A stretch of DNA of 64,000 nt from an uncultured Burkholderiales bacterium (GCA_903932865.1 CAIZHQ010000016.1:701284-765283), one strand, 5' to 3'; counted from the first letter of the stretch, positions 1 to 13,047 are shown. Notes: generated by a model from the letters alone, not told the origin. A program made the numbers and translations.

Positions 1-841
<841 letters not shown>

Positions 842-886
842 GGCAATGGCATTGGCAATGGGGACGGTGCTGCCGTGCGGCTCGGT

Positions 887-1507
887 TCAAAGGGATTCGA
901 GTTGTTGCAATTGGGCCAGCGTGTTGGCGTTGGAAAAAGCATGTGGGCTGTCGCCCGGCAAGTCAAATGGCACGATCGCGCAGCGGTGTTGGGCGGTCCA
1001 AGCATCGATCTTGCGGCCCCCGCCTTGCGTGAACTTGACCAGGCTTTCCAGCAGCTCGGTTTTGAGCAGACAAAACACCGGTTGCGGGCGCACCGTGCCA
1101 TCGGCTTCAGGGCCTGCGGCCATGGCCATGTCGGCGTCTTGGTCGTTCAGGGCTTGTTCCAGACGCTCCACCAAATCGAGCGGAAACAGCGGTGAGTCGC
1201 AAGGCACGGTGAGCAAGAGCGGGGTTTCGCAGCGCTCCAGACCGGTGAGAAAGCCCGCCAAAGGTCCCGCAAAACCGTCGATGCTGTCGGGCCAAACTGG
1301 CACGCCCAGTGACTCGTAAGCGGCCAGGTTGCGGTTGGCGTTGATCAAAATTTCCTGGGGCGGCAGGCTTTGCAGCTGAAGGCGCATCAGGCTTTGCAGG
1401 GCCAGCGGCAGACCGCGAAAGTTCTGCAGGCCCTTGTCGAGGCCGCCCATGCGCGAGCCGCGCCCGCCCGCCAAAATCAGGCCGGTGATGGCGGTGGTGT
1501 TGTGCAT
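887..1507 (-). CDS. mobA: Molybdenum cofactor guanylyltransferase MobA
   Basis: MobA transfers GMP from GTP to molybdopterin, making the guanine dinucleotide form used by DMSO-reductase-type enzymes. The 206-residue product opens with the nucleotide-binding signature [13 protein letters not shown] (residues 10-22) followed by DKGLQ, and has the PCDSPLFP segment typical of this NTP-transferase fold. The frame is open further upstream into moaA, but the ATG at 1507 places the glycine-rich loop at the usual distance from the N-terminus. It lies 5 bp after the moaA stop, so co-translation with moaA is likely. Confidence 0.93.
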   Translation of the reverse strand: MHNTTAITGLILAGGRGSRMGGLDKGLQNFRGLPLALQSLMRLQLQSLPPQEILINANRNLAAYESLGVPVWPDSIDGFAGPLAGFLTGLERCETPLLLTVPCDSPLFPLDLVERLEQALNDQDADMAMAAGPEADGTVRPQPVFCLLKTELLESLVKFTQGGGRKIDAWTAQHRCAIVPFDLPGDSPHAFSNANTLAQLQQLESL

Positions 1508-1512
1508 GGCGC

Positions 1513-2658
1513 TTAGCCTCCGATGTAGCTCATTTCCACCCGGCGGCTGTAGCCGTTGGCGGTGGTGTCGGGGCCACGCAGGCTGCGCAGCACCGAGTAT
1601 TGGTCGGTGCGCCCACGCCATATGGCGTCCACCGTCTGGGCCAGCGCGTGATTGGTCTGCGTCGGGTCACGCAGCAGCTGGCGAAGGTCGTAGCCTTGGC
1701 TGGCAAACAGGCACAAATACAGGCGACCCTCGGTGGACAAGCGGGCGCGATTGCAGTCACCGCAAAAGGCTTGTGTCACGCTGCTGATCACGCCGATCTC
1801 TCCCAAGGCCTTGTCATGCAAGCCCTGGGCGTTGGCATAACCCCAGCGCTCGGCGGTTTCGCCGGGGGTGGACGGGTCGAGTTGCAACAGTGGCAGCTCG
1901 GTTTGCAGCAGGCGAACCACTTCGGCGCTGGGCAACACCTCGTCCATGCACCAGCCATTCGTTGCGCCCACGTCCATGTATTCAATGAAGCGAAGCACGA
2001 TGCCTGTGCCCTGGAAGTGCCGCGCCATGGGCAAAATTTCGTGTTCGTTGGTGCCGCGCTTGACCACCATATTGACCTTGATCGGCCCCAGGCCAGCGGC
2101 CTGCGCGGCTTCGATCCCGGCCAGCACATCGGCCACGGGAAAATCCACATCGTTCATCTGGCGAAAGACCTTGTCATCCAGCCCGTCCAGGCTCACGGTG
2201 ACACGTTGCAGGCCTGCGTCTTTCAGGCTTTGGGCCTTGCGCGCCAAGAGAGAACCGTTGGTGGTCAGTGTCAAATCGAGCGGCTGGCCGTCGGGGGTGT
2301 GCAGCGCGGCCAATTGTTCGATCAGGATTTCGATGTTCTTGCGCAGCAGGGGTTCACCGCCCGTCAGGCGAATTTTCCGCACGCCACGGCCCACGAAAAC
2401 GCTGGCGATGCGCGTGATTTCTTCAAAGCTCAGCAATTGGCTGTGAGGCAGGTAGGCATAGTCTTTGTCAAAGACTTCCTTGGGCATGCAATAACTGCAA
2501 CGAAAGTTGCAGCGGTCGGTCACGCTGATGCGCAAATCGGTCAGCGGGCGCCTCAGGCCGTCCAAGGGCAATGCGCTCAGGTCATGCCCCGCAGGCAGCG
2601 GGGGCAAAGGCAAGCTGGGATGGCGCTGGTCAACCAGCGGAATGACGCGTTCAGACAT
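1513..2658 (-). CDS. moaA: GTP 3',8-cyclase MoaA
   Basis: Radical-SAM enzyme that converts GTP to 3',8-cyclo-GTP, the first step of molybdenum cofactor synthesis. The 381-residue protein has the N-terminal CxxxCxxC cluster motif (Cys50, Cys54, Cys57), a second C-terminal cluster of the form CxxC-x13-C ([10 protein letters not shown] onward), and the conserved C-terminal Gly-Gly. The N-terminus carries about 35 residues before the core, slightly long but common in Burkholderiales. First gene of the moaA-mobA-moeA run. Confidence 0.95.
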   Translation of the reverse strand: MSERVIPLVDQRHPSLPLPPLPAGHDLSALPLDGLRRPLTDLRISVTDRCNFRCSYCMPKEVFDKDYAYLPHSQLLSFEEITRIASVFVGRGVRKIRLTGGEPLLRKNIEILIEQLAALHTPDGQPLDLTLTTNGSLLARKAQSLKDAGLQRVTVSLDGLDDKVFRQMNDVDFPVADVLAGIEAAQAAGLGPIKVNMVVKRGTNEHEILPMARHFQGTGIVLRFIEYMDVGATNGWCMDEVLPSAEVVRLLQTELPLLQLDPSTPGETAERWGYANAQGLHDKALGEIGVISSVTQAFCGDCNRARLSTEGRLYLCLFASQGYDLRQLLRDPTQTNHALAQTVDAIWRGRTDQYSVLRSLRGPDTTANGYSRRVEMSYIGG

Positions 2659-2734
2659 GGGAGTGGATTGTGCCCCAGCCGCTACGCCTTGTAGGCAGCA
2701 TGGTCAAGAATGGAATGCCCCGCATGCGGGCGCT

Positions 2735-4168
2735 TTAACCGTGCTGGATGGCCACGGTTTTGAGGGTGGTGAAGCCCAGCAGGGCTTCAAAGCCTTTTTC
2801 GCGGCCGTAGCCAGACGATTTGACGCCGCCAAAGGGCAGCTCCACGCCGCCGCCTGCGCCGTAGTTGTTGATGAACACTTGGCCGCTGCGCACGCGCTTG
2901 GCCATGCGAAACTGGCGTCCACCGTCGCGCGTCCAGATACCGGCGACCAAGCCGAACTCGGTGGCATTGGCCAGCTCGACCGCGTGGTCTTCGTCGGTGA
3001 AGGACATGGCCGACAGCACCGGGCCAAACACTTCTTCTTGGGCCAGTCGGTGCATCACCGGCACGTCGCGCAGCAAAGTGGGGGCCTGGTAAAAGCCACC
3101 CGCAGGCACACCCGTTGCGATTTTCCCTTGTGCCACGGTGGCGATACCGTCCGCTTTGGCTTGGTCCAAGAAACCCGTCACTCGCTCTAATTGGCTGGCG
3201 CGGATCAAAGGCCCCAAGTCCAGGTTCATGGCCGCCGAGCCCACTTGCAAGCGGCCAAAGGCTTCGCCCAGGCGCTTCAAAAGTGGCTCGTAAATGCCTT
3301 GCTGAATCAAGACGCGTGAGCCTGCGCTGCAGGTCTGGCCCGAGTTCTGCACGATGGCATTGACCACGACGGGAATCGCCGCGTCCAGATCGGCATCTTC
3401 AAAAATGATCTGTGGACTTTTGCCGCCCAGCTCCAGCGTCACCGGGCAGTGTCGCTCGGCGGCCACTTGCTGGATCAAAGTGCCCACGCGGGGGCTGCCG
3501 GTGAAGCTGATGTGGTCAATGCCCGCGTGGCGGGCCAATGCGTCGCCCACCTCGTGGCCATAACCGGTGACGATGTTGATGGCCCCGGGAGGAAAACCCA
3601 CTTCGGCCGCCAGCTGCGCCACCCGGATCAGGCTCAGGCAAGCGTCTTCGGCCGGTTTGACCACGCAGGAATTGCCTGCGGCCAAAGCCCCGCCCACGCT
3701 GCGCCCAAAAATCTGCATCGGGTAGTTCCAGGGGATCACATGGCCCGTCACGCCATGCGGTTCGCGCCAGGTCAGCACGCTGTAACCGTTTTGGTAGGGC
3801 AGGGTTTCGCCGTGCAGCTTGTCGCAGGACCCGGCATAAAACTCAAAGTAACGTGCCAATGCCATTGAATCGGCGGTGGCCTGTTTGGTGGGCTTGCCGC
3901 AATCGCGCTGCTCCAATGCGGCCAGCTCGGCGGCATGCTCGCTCACTTTTTGCGACAACTTCATGAGCAAGCGACCACGCTCCACGGCGCTCAGCTTGCC
4001 CCAGGGGCCGTTGAAGGCGGCTCGCGCCGCCACAACAGCGGCGTCGATGTCGGGCGCTTGGCTGCGCGGGATCTGATCGAAAACCTGCCCGTCAGACGGG
4101 TCGAGTACATCGATGGTTTGCCCTGCCAGGGCGGGGACGGATTGGTTGGCGATGAAATTCATTTGCAT
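2735..4168 (-). CDS. NAD(P)-dependent aldehyde dehydrogenase
   Basis: Cytosolic aldehyde dehydrogenase superfamily enzyme oxidising an aldehyde to the acid. The 477-residue form has all key residues: Asn148 in IPWNYP, general base Glu246 in LELGGKSP and nucleophile Cys280 in NSGQTCSAG, plus the C-terminal PFGGVKSSGYGRE block. The closest groups are betaine aldehyde and gamma-aminobutyraldehyde dehydrogenases, but the substrate cannot be read from sequence. The frame is open up to 4279, which would run through the hppA terminator, so the ATG at 4168 is preferred (another ATG lies at 4162). No adjacent pathway gene suggests a substrate. Confidence 0.88.
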   Translation of the reverse strand: MQMNFIANQSVPALAGQTIDVLDPSDGQVFDQIPRSQAPDIDAAVVAARAAFNGPWGKLSAVERGRLLMKLSQKVSEHAAELAALEQRDCGKPTKQATADSMALARYFEFYAGSCDKLHGETLPYQNGYSVLTWREPHGVTGHVIPWNYPMQIFGRSVGGALAAGNSCVVKPAEDACLSLIRVAQLAAEVGFPPGAINIVTGYGHEVGDALARHAGIDHISFTGSPRVGTLIQQVAAERHCPVTLELGGKSPQIIFEDADLDAAIPVVVNAIVQNSGQTCSAGSRVLIQQGIYEPLLKRLGEAFGRLQVGSAAMNLDLGPLIRASQLERVTGFLDQAKADGIATVAQGKIATGVPAGGFYQAPTLLRDVPVMHRLAQEEVFGPVLSAMSFTDEDHAVELANATEFGLVAGIWTRDGGRQFRMAKRVRSGQVFINNYGAGGGVELPFGGVKSSGYGREKGFEALLGFTTLKTVAIQHG

Positions 4169-4245
4169 GGGGCTATTGTGAGCCCAGGCAGGATTTTGAA
4201 AATCACCCAAGAGACAAGCGCCTATCAGGCTTGGGCAAACGCCAT

Positions 4246-4270
4246 GAAAAAGGCCCGCCGAAGCGGGCCT
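4246..4270 (-). terminator. Rho-independent terminator of hppA
   Basis: A 7-bp perfect stem GGCCCGC (4252-4258) and GCGGGCC (4263-4269) with a four-base loop is followed, on the minus strand, by a run of five T. It lies 20 bp past the hppA stop codon. Confidence 0.85.
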
Positions 4271-4290
4271 GTAAGACATTGCAAAGAAGA

Positions 4291-6360
4291 TCAGCCCCCG
4301 TGAAACTTCATCACCAGCGGCACGATCAGCAGGGCCACGATATTGATAATTTTGATCAGCGGGTTGATCGCCGGGCCAGCGGTGTCCTTGTAAGGGTCTC
4401 CCACCGTATCACCGGTCACTGCTGCCTTGTGGGCGTCTGAGCCCTTGCCGCCGTGATGGCCGTCTTCGATGTATTTTTTGGCGTTGTCCCAAGCACCACC
4501 ACCGGTACACATGGAAATGGCCACAAACAGGCCGGTGATGATGGTACCCATCAACAAACCGCCCAAAGCTTTGGGGCCCAGGATCAGACCCACCAGCACC
4601 GGCACCACCACCGGCAACAGGCTGGGAATGACCATTTCCTTGATGGCAGCCGTGGTCAGCATGTCCACGGCTTTGCCGTATTCGGGCTTGGCCGTGCCTT
4701 CCATGATGCCGGGGATCTCCTTGAACTGGCGACGCACTTCAACCACCACACTGCCTGCAGCCCGGCCCACCGCTTCCATGGCCATGGCCCCGAACAAGTA
4801 GGGGATCAGCCCGCCAATGAACAGTCCAATGATGACCAGAGGGTCGGACAAGTCAAAACTGATGGCTTTGCCATAGGCTTCCAGTTTGTGCGTGTAGTCG
4901 GCAAACAATACCAGCGAGGCCAGGCCTGCCGAGCCAATGGCGTAACCCTTCGTCACGGCCTTGGTGGTGTTGCCCACGGCATCCAGCGGGTCAGTGATGT
5001 CGCGCACACTGCTGGGCATTTCGGCCATTTCTGCAATGCCGCCCGCGTTGTCGGTGATGGGACCATAAGCGTCCAGCGCTACCACGATGCCCGCCATGCT
5101 CAGCATGGACGTAGCCGCCACGGCAATGCCGTACAAGCCACCCAGCGCATAAGCCGTCCAGATGGCCAGACAGACGAACATCACCGGCCAGGCGGTGGAG
5201 CGCATGGACACGCCCAGGCCAGCGATGATGTTGGTGCCGTGGCCGGTGGTCGATGCCTGAGCGATGTGCTGCACCGGGGCGTATTGGGTGCCGGTGTAGA
5301 ACTCGGTGATCCAGACCAAGGCGGCCGTGAGCACCAGACCCACAGCACAGGCGCCAAACAGTTTCATTTGGCTGCCCGCAGCGCCCAGGGCGTTGTCAGG
5401 CATCAGCCAGGTAGTGACAAAGTAAAAGGCGATCAAAGACAGCACACCCGAGATGGCCAAGCCTTTGTAGAGCGCAGGCATCACATTGGTCATGCCCGGA
5501 GAGGCCTTGACGAAGAAGCAACCAATGATGGAGGCGATGATGGACACCGCGCCCAAGGCCAGCGGGTACAGCACGGCCTGACCTGGGGCAGCTGAAATCA
5601 GCAAGGCTCCCAGCACCATGGTCGCGATCAAGGTCACGGCATACGTCTCGAACAGATCGGCGGCCATGCCGGCGCAGTCGCCTACGTTGTCGCCCACGTT
5701 GTCGGCAATCACAGCGGGGTTGCGTGGATCGTCCTCGGGAATGCCAGCTTCCACTTTGCCCACCAGGTCGGCCCCCACGTCAGCGCCCTTGGTGAAAATG
5801 CCGCCGCCCAGTCGGGCAAAAATTGAGATCAGCGAGGAGCCGAAGGCAAAGCCGATCAGGGGGTTGAGCAAATTGGCCAGGTTCTTGTCGGGTGTCAGGT
5901 TGCCGTTGCCCACCAAAAACCAGTAAAAACCGGACACACCCAACAAACCCAAGCCCACCACCAGCATGCCGGTGATGGCACCACCCCGAAACGCCACGTC
6001 CAGCGCCGGGCCAATGCCTTTGGTGGCGGCTTGGGCCGTGCGCACGTTGGCTTTGACCGACACATTCATGCCGATGAAACCGCACGCGCCAGAGAGCACC
6101 GCGCCGATCACGAAGCCGATGGCGGTGATGCCATCCAGAAAGATGGCCATCAGGATGGCCAGCACCACGCCGACGATGGCGATGGTTTTGTATTGCCGGG
6201 CCAGATAGGCCGCCGCACCGTCCTGAATGGCCGCTGCAATTTCCTGCATCCGGGCATTGCCGGCATCTTGAGAAAGGATCCACCCTCGGGCCCAAATGCC
6301 ATAAGCCACGGCAATCAAACCACATACGAGCGCCAAAATGAGCGCTGAATTTCCTGTCAT
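4291..6360 (-). CDS. hppA: Membrane-bound proton-translocating pyrophosphatase
   Basis: Integral membrane enzyme that couples hydrolysis of pyrophosphate to H+ pumping across the inner membrane. The 689-residue protein is strongly hydrophobic with about 16 helices. It carries the pyrophosphate/Mg site DVGADLVGK, the acidic motif DNVGDNVGD, and a C-terminal [11 protein letters not shown] block. In the motif [10 protein letters not shown] the lysine occupies the position that separates K+-independent (Lys) from K+-dependent (Ala) enzymes, so a K+-independent H+-pump is inferred. The ATG at 6360 has a GAGGAG ribosome site. It is divergent from the soluble pyrophosphatase gene. Confidence 0.95.
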   Translation of the reverse strand: MTGNSALILALVCGLIAVAYGIWARGWILSQDAGNARMQEIAAAIQDGAAAYLARQYKTIAIVGVVLAILMAIFLDGITAIGFVIGAVLSGACGFIGMNVSVKANVRTAQAATKGIGPALDVAFRGGAITGMLVVGLGLLGVSGFYWFLVGNGNLTPDKNLANLLNPLIGFAFGSSLISIFARLGGGIFTKGADVGADLVGKVEAGIPEDDPRNPAVIADNVGDNVGDCAGMAADLFETYAVTLIATMVLGALLISAAPGQAVLYPLALGAVSIIASIIGCFFVKASPGMTNVMPALYKGLAISGVLSLIAFYFVTTWLMPDNALGAAGSQMKLFGACAVGLVLTAALVWITEFYTGTQYAPVQHIAQASTTGHGTNIIAGLGVSMRSTAWPVMFVCLAIWTAYALGGLYGIAVAATSMLSMAGIVVALDAYGPITDNAGGIAEMAEMPSSVRDITDPLDAVGNTTKAVTKGYAIGSAGLASLVLFADYTHKLEAYGKAISFDLSDPLVIIGLFIGGLIPYLFGAMAMEAVGRAAGSVVVEVRRQFKEIPGIMEGTAKPEYGKAVDMLTTAAIKEMVIPSLLPVVVPVLVGLILGPKALGGLLMGTIITGLFVAISMCTGGGAWDNAKKYIEDGHHGGKGSDAHKAAVTGDTVGDPYKDTAGPAINPLIKIINIVALLIVPLVMKFHGG

Positions 6361-6577
6361 CGTTGATCTCCTCGATGGTTGTCGCTGAACAGAGGGGCAA
6401 CGCACTGGAGACCCCTCCATGGCGTTGCTTCCTCGATCACCGAAACCGGAGAACGATTGGCCAACAGCACATTAAAGAGGCTGCATCACGATCTGCGCAA
6501 GCCTTGTGAAAGTAAAATCGGGGTTAATCCCTAGTGATCTTCGTTTTTCATTAACTTTTCACCCCGAGACCTGCAAG
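6361..6577. promoter_or_regulatory. Divergent intergenic region between hppA and ppa
   Basis: A 217-bp gap between two divergent starts, which must hold both promoters. I see the hppA ribosome site at its left edge and a short inverted repeat GGGG-TTAAT-CCC near 6518-6530. No promoter hexamers are clear enough to assign. Confidence 0.45.
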
Positions 6578-7114
6578 ATGTCCCTCGACAACGTCACCCC
6601 CGGCAAACAAGCGCCCGAAACTTTCAACGTGATCATCGAAATCCCGATGAACTCCGATCCGATCAAGTACGAAGTGGACAAGGAAACCGGCGCCTTGTTC
6701 GTGGACCGTTTCATGACCACGGCCATGCACTACCCCACCAATTACGGATACGTGCCCCAAACCCTGTCTGGCGACGGAGACCCGGTGGACGTGTTGGTGA
6801 TCACCCCTTACGCCTTGCACCCCGGTGTGGTGGTGCCCTGCCGCGCCTTGGGCATTTTGATGATGGAAGACGAGGCCGGTGTGGATGGCAAGGTGGTGGC
6901 TGTGCCGACCAGCAAAATTTTGCCGATGTACGACCACTGGCAAGACATCTCAGATGTGAACGCGATGCGCCGGAACGCGATCGCTCACTTCTTTGAGCAC
7001 TACAAAGACCTTGAAAAAGGCAAGTGGGTCAAGGTCTTGGGCTGGGAAGGCAAAGAATCCGCGCACAAGGAAATTTTGGACGGCATCGCGGCTTACAACA
7101 AAACCAAGGCCTGA
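6578..7114 (+). CDS. ppa: Inorganic pyrophosphatase (soluble, family I)
   Basis: Cytosolic Mg-dependent hydrolysis of pyrophosphate to phosphate, pulling biosynthetic reactions forward. The 178-residue product shows the family I signature DGDPVDVLV with its three metal-binding aspartates, the upstream [11 protein letters not shown] segment, and KYEVDKETG near the N-terminus. Length matches the bacterial hexameric enzymes. An upstream in-frame start exists at 6506, but the ATG at 6578 gives the normal N-terminus. Pairing with a membrane H+-pyrophosphatase transcribed in the other direction gives the cell both an energy-conserving and a wasteful route for pyrophosphate. Confidence 0.96.
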   Translation: MSLDNVTPGKQAPETFNVIIEIPMNSDPIKYEVDKETGALFVDRFMTTAMHYPTNYGYVPQTLSGDGDPVDVLVITPYALHPGVVVPCRALGILMMEDEAGVDGKVVAVPTSKILPMYDHWQDISDVNAMRRNAIAHFFEHYKDLEKGKWVKVLGWEGKESAHKEILDGIAAYNKTKA

Positions 7115-7161
7115 TGCGGCTGGGTTAGCGCTCAACTTGTTGGGCGCTGGCTGTGGCACCC

Positions 7162-7195
7162 AACGCCTGCAGGGCCTGCGCCGTGCGGGCGTTTT
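7162..7195 (+). terminator. Possible terminator after ppa
   Basis: AACGCC (7162-7167) pairs with GGCGTT (7188-7193) around a GC-rich interior and is followed by a short T run. It sits between the convergent ends of ppa and the FemAB-like gene. The stem is imperfect and the T run short, so this is tentative. Confidence 0.45.
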
Positions 7196-7210
7196 GTCAT
7201 GGCGGCTGAT

Positions 7211-8374
7211 TTATGGCAACTTTTTCAGCGGCGAGTGCTGATTGAGCGCTTCCAGGTAGTTCTCCACCCCTGCTTTTTCTCGCTCCAAAAACCGCGCCAC
7301 CGCCTCATTAAACGCCGGGTGCGCCAGCCAGTGGGCGCTGTGGGTGGGGGTGGGCAGCAGGGCGCGGGCCATTTTGTGTTCGCCTTGTGCGCCGCCTTCA
7401 AAGCGTTTGAGGCCGTTTTGGATGCACCAATCAATAGGCTGGTAATAACAGGCTTCAAAGTGAAGGCAGTCCACCCGGGCCAGCGCGCCCCAATAGCGAC
7501 CATAGGCCACTTCGGGCTGGCCTTGGGCGTCCAGATGCAGGCCGATCAGACTGATGCCGATGGGCTGCTCCGCGTGTTCGGCCACAAACAAGAGCCAGTT
7601 GTCGGCCATGTCGCAGCGCATGGCCTCGAAAAATGTTGGGGTCAAATACGGCGCATTGCCGTGTTCCCAATAGGTTTGCTGGTAGCAGCGCAGCAGCAAG
7701 GCCCAGTCGGCGTCCGTCATGTCGGGGCCGCGCACGGCGCGAAACGTCACGCCCGCATCGGCTACTTTGCGGCGTTCTTGCCGGATTTTTTTACGCTTTT
7801 CTTGCGTCAGGCTGGCCAAAAAGTCATCGAAGTCGCGCCAGCTCTGGTTTTGCCAGTGGAACTGCACTTGGTCGCGCTGCAGCAGGCCGGCTTGTTCGCA
7901 GGCCTGCAGGTCTTGCGGGCTGCCAAACAGGATGTGCAGCGACGGGATGTTGTTGGTTTGGCACATGTCCAGCAAGGCGGCCAAGAGGGCTTGGCGCGCG
8001 GCATCGGACTCGGCCAGCAAGCGGCTGCCGGGCACGGGCGTGAAGGGCGAGGCGACCAGGGCTTTGGGGTAGTAGTCGAGACCGTGGCGTTGGTAGGCGT
8101 CTGCCCAGGCGTGGTCAAACACGTATTCGCCGCGTGAGTGGGTCTTGATGTAGAGAGGGCAGGCGGCGGCCAACACGGTGCCACGCCACAGGCTGATGAC
8201 TTGCAAAGTCCAGCCGGTCTGGGGTGCGGCCGATTGGCTGGTCTGCATGGCCGACAAATAGGCATGCTGCATGAAGGGGGAAGGGGCGTCTTGCCGGGCC
8301 AGCAGGCTGTCCCAGGCTTCAGGCGCGATGGCACTGAGGTCATCTTGGACCCGGGTGACATAATTCAAGCTCAT
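7211..8374 (-). CDS. FemAB-like / GNAT-fold protein (DUF482 family)
   Basis: 387-residue protein of the family often labelled 'peptidogalycan biosynthesis/recognition' (PF04339-like), with a duplicated acyltransferase fold related to FemAB. Visible family features are PSPFMQHAYLSAM near the N-terminus, the central RKKIRQERRKV basic stretch and a C-terminal FEGGAQGEHK motif. The true acceptor is not established for the family, so no reaction is assigned. The ATG at 8374 is only 16 bp from the divergent nadE start; the frame is open further upstream, but that would overlap nadE. Confidence 0.85.
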   Translation of the reverse strand: MSLNYVTRVQDDLSAIAPEAWDSLLARQDAPSPFMQHAYLSAMQTSQSAAPQTGWTLQVISLWRGTVLAAACPLYIKTHSRGEYVFDHAWADAYQRHGLDYYPKALVASPFTPVPGSRLLAESDAARQALLAALLDMCQTNNIPSLHILFGSPQDLQACEQAGLLQRDQVQFHWQNQSWRDFDDFLASLTQEKRKKIRQERRKVADAGVTFRAVRGPDMTDADWALLLRCYQQTYWEHGNAPYLTPTFFEAMRCDMADNWLLFVAEHAEQPIGISLIGLHLDAQGQPEVAYGRYWGALARVDCLHFEACYYQPIDWCIQNGLKRFEGGAQGEHKMARALLPTPTHSAHWLAHPAFNEAVARFLEREKAGVENYLEALNQHSPLKKLP

Positions 8375-8390
8375 ATTTTCCGGCACCTGT

Positions 8391-10438
<2,048 letters not shown>

Positions 10439-10486
10439 TGGGTTGGGTGAGGGTGGGTCAACACCCCCCCACGCCTTCAAGCGCTC

Positions 10487-11098
10487 TCAGAGCAGTTCAA
10501 TTTTGGCCCGGGGTGAAAACCCTGCTTTTTGCACCAGGCTTTGTAACAGTTCTTCAGGCTCAGTGGCCAGTGTCACCAGTTCGGTTTGCCAGTCGGCCAT
10601 GAAGCCTTGCTCCACCACCTGTCCCATGAAGGCCATCAGGCCATCGTAATAACCCAGGCTGTTCAAGATGCCCACAGGTTTGTCGTGGTATCCCAGTTGT
10701 CGCCAGGTCCAGACTTCAAACAATTCTTCAAACGTGCCGATACCGCCGGGCAGGGCCAAAAACGCGTCAGCCTTGTCGGCCATGAGGCGCTTGCGCTCGT
10801 GCATGGTGTCCACCACATGCAGTTCAGTGCACCCGTGATGCGCCCATTCTTTTTCGACCAGGGCCGTTGGGATGATGCCGACCACCGTGCCCCCTGCGGC
10901 CAGCGTGGCTTCGGCCACCAGGCCCATCAGGCCGTTGCGCCCGCCGCCATAGACCAGTTGGCCGCCGTGCGCGCCGATCCAGGTGCCTACTTGCACCGCG
11001 ATTTGCGCAAATTCGGGTTGTTTGCCGGGCTTGGAGCCGCAGTAAACGCAAACTGAGAAGGCCGGTTTGGCTACTTGGAGAGGGTGGGGCATGTTCAT
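10487..11098 (-). CDS. LOG family protein (cytokinin riboside 5'-monophosphate phosphoribohydrolase type)
   Basis: 203-residue Rossmann-like protein of the LOG/TIGR00730 family, which cleaves the ribose-5-phosphate bond of nucleoside monophosphates. Both signatures are present: YGGGRNGLMG (about residues 50-59) and PGGIGTFEE (117-125), with the R of HERKRLM between them. Two start codons (11098 and 11092) are close together. It starts 7 bp after the stop of the RDD gene and may be co-transcribed with it. The physiological substrate in bacteria is usually unknown. Confidence 0.88.
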   Translation of the reverse strand: MNMPHPLQVAKPAFSVCVYCGSKPGKQPEFAQIAVQVGTWIGAHGGQLVYGGGRNGLMGLVAEATLAAGGTVVGIIPTALVEKEWAHHGCTELHVVDTMHERKRLMADKADAFLALPGGIGTFEELFEVWTWRQLGYHDKPVGILNSLGYYDGLMAFMGQVVEQGFMADWQTELVTLATEPEELLQSLVQKAGFSPRAKIELL

Positions 11099-11105
11099 GG
11101 TTTGT

Positions 11106-11633
11106 TCATTGGGCAGATACCAGCCGTGTACCAGCCCAGGCATCGTGCCAGAACTGGCGCTCAGGGTGAAACCGGCTGAGCAGGGCCCAGAACAGCACCC
11201 AGACAAAACTGAGCAGACCAATCGAGCCGGGAGGCAGACCTAAGGGAATGGTCAGCAGCAGCGGCGGCAAAAACCACATCCAGCTCAGCAGGTAGCGCAG
11301 CAGGGCGCGGCTTTGGCTCAGGGGCAAGCCTTGCGCGCTGACGACTTTGACATGCCAGGTTTTCATGGCCAGGGTTTGGCCCCGGTGCCAAAACCAGGTG
11401 AAATAAATCCCGAGGATCAAAAACAGAAAGGCCTGCAAGCCTGGCCGGTTGTCCAGAGCGTGGCGGGTCTGGCTCAGCGTGCCAAACAAGTAGCCCGCGA
11501 TGAACACGACACCGAAGAGCAGCATGCCTTCATAAAGCCAGCAGGCCATGCGGCGTTTGAGCGATGGGGCGGCGAGCGGGTTGTCTGCCAGCGGTACGGG
11601 GTGTGTCTGTGAGGAGGGCATGCGCTGGGTCAT
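11106..11633 (-). CDS. RDD family integral membrane protein
   Basis: 175-residue inner-membrane protein with the RDD-domain pattern: KRRMACWLYEGMLLFGVVF in the first helix, two further hydrophobic stretches, TLAMKTWHVKVV after the central helices and a final DAWAGT segment. Some RDD proteins have been linked to ion exchange, but most, including this one, have no assigned role. A second ATG at 11621 is a possible start. It lies directly upstream of the LOG gene. Confidence 0.82.
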   Translation of the reverse strand: MTQRMPSSQTHPVPLADNPLAAPSLKRRMACWLYEGMLLFGVVFIAGYLFGTLSQTRHALDNRPGLQAFLFLILGIYFTWFWHRGQTLAMKTWHVKVVSAQGLPLSQSRALLRYLLSWMWFLPPLLLTIPLGLPPGSIGLLSFVWVLFWALLSRFHPERQFWHDAWAGTRLVSAQ

Positions 11634-11789
11634 GGCAGCAATGGATGATGGATATCGGATGGCGAAAGGCTTCAGCGCTGCCAGCAGGCCCAGGCCGGAT
11701 GGTTAGAGCGTCACCGCGTGAGGCATTGAGCGTTCAGATGTCGCACCCAATTGTGGCGCAAATGCGCTGATGAACCGCCCTGCATGGAT

Positions 11790-12602
11790 TCAAGAAGGCT
11801 GGGGCAGCAAGGTTTTGGGGTGAATCGGTTTTGAAGGCGCCACACGCTGAATCGCCCGTGTGGCGTTGACGGGCAGCAGTGGGGGACTGACCAAGCGGGT
11901 GCTGGGCGTCGCGAAACTGCGGGCGGCACTTTTGACAGGGGGTTTGGGCCCCGAAGACAGCTTGTGTTTTTCTTGATCGGACAGCGCCTGGTAGGCCTCC
12001 CACTGGGCCCGCTTGTCTTGGGCAGACAGGGATTGGGTGGTGTTGAAGTGAAAGCGCGCCTGGCTGCGTTGGCGAGGACTGAGCGCCGCCCATTCCCGCA
12101 TGCGGCTGTGCTGAGTCATCTGTTCCTCGTCACTCAACTGGAAAAAGTTTTTGGACAGGGTCAGCCATTTTTGGCGTTGCTGAGCCGTCAGTTCATGCCA
12201 ATCCGCTGCCAAAGGCGCAAGGGCCAGTTTTTGACGTTTGCTCAAGGACTGCCAGGCACCCGAATCGTGGACGGAGGGGGTATTGGGGGCGTTGGAGGTC
12301 GACGGGAGTTGCGCACTGTGCCCTAGTGCAGGTGTGGCCGCCAAAGTTGGATCAGATGGCGCGCCAGAATGGGCGTTGCCTGAAACAGACGCGCTGGGCA
12401 ATGCACTCTGTTGCTCAGCCGCGGTCGGAGCAGTCGCGGGTGAGGCTGTTGGTGTTTGAGCCCCAATGTGCATGCTCAAGCTCAGAGCAAGAAGACTCAG
12501 GCACCAGTGGATCAGTCCTGGTCTGAAACAGGTCAGGCCAGGCCGACGTGCAGTCGGCTCACCATTGCAATCAAGGCTAAATTTCCAACCCGTTTCAGTC
12601 AT
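11790..12602 (-). CDS. DUF3106 domain protein, exported
   Basis: 270-residue protein of unknown function. A hydrophobic stretch at about residues 29-47 looks like a signal peptide or anchor behind a longer than usual N-terminus. It is followed by a Ser/Ala/Pro-rich linker and the DUF3106 repeat region, with recurring phrases such as W-x-LS-x-R/Q-x-LAP. The start ATG overlaps the DUF3619 stop by 8 bp, so translation is probably coupled. It is third in an operon with an ECF-type sigma factor and a DUF3619 protein, which suggests that regulatory unit controls or uses it. Confidence 0.8.
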   Translation of the reverse strand: MTETGWKFSLDCNGEPTARRPGLTCFRPGLIHWCLSLLALSLSMHIGAQTPTASPATAPTAAEQQSALPSASVSGNAHSGAPSDPTLAATPALGHSAQLPSTSNAPNTPSVHDSGAWQSLSKRQKLALAPLAADWHELTAQQRQKWLTLSKNFFQLSDEEQMTQHSRMREWAALSPRQRSQARFHFNTTQSLSAQDKRAQWEAYQALSDQEKHKLSSGPKPPVKSAARSFATPSTRLVSPPLLPVNATRAIQRVAPSKPIHPKTLLPQPS

Positions 12603-13047
12603 GCCGAGCGTTTTGATGGAGCTGGATTTTGAGAAACTGCACGAAACCTGGATCGGTGTAGGCGTTGGGTGGCAATTCGTCGAGCAGCAAAGCCGAGTCA
12701 ACTGAGGCGATGTCGGTCTCGGCCAAGTCTTGTTGCAAAGCCTGAATGAACATCAGGCCTGACACCAGCGCCAACAAAGGCAGGGCCGAGGCCAAGATGC
12801 GCCAAAGGTTGAGGCCCTCGTCGGGTTGCCCGCTGAGCGTGCCATTGGCTTGCACGGCCAGGCTGTGGCGCATCAAACGTTGCGGCATGGGGCGAGCCTT
12901 CAAGGCCATTTGGCGTGCCACGCGCAGCCGCTCGCCGATGTCATGCCCTAAATCTTGCGAGGCCACGTCCAATTTCGCGGCCAAGGTTCGACCCCAAAGG
13001 TCCATGTCGGCGGTGATGGCAGTGGCGGATGTCTGGGAATTTTTCAT
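12595..13047 (-). CDS. DUF3619 family membrane protein
   Basis: 150-residue protein with one central membrane helix (about residues 83-102, ILASALPLLALVSGLMFIQ), a roughly 80-residue N-terminal part and a short C-terminal part. Its function is not established. Its ATG overlaps the sigma-factor stop by 4 bp (ATGA). Position and topology resemble an anti-sigma factor, but no ZAS-type zinc motif is present. An anti-sigma role is inference from context only. Confidence 0.82.
   Translation of the reverse strand: MKNSQTSATAITADMDLWGRTLAAKLDVASQDLGHDIGERLRVARQMALKARPMPQRLMRHSLAVQANGTLSGQPDEGLNLWRILASALPLLALVSGLMFIQALQQDLAETDIASVDSALLLDELPPNAYTDPGFVQFLKIQLHQNARHD

Noticed and set aside
4453..5595. 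A 380-codon open frame on the plus strand opposite hppA
   Set aside because: Rich in His, Gln and Gly with no family resemblance; the membrane pyrophosphatase on the other strand is unequivocal.
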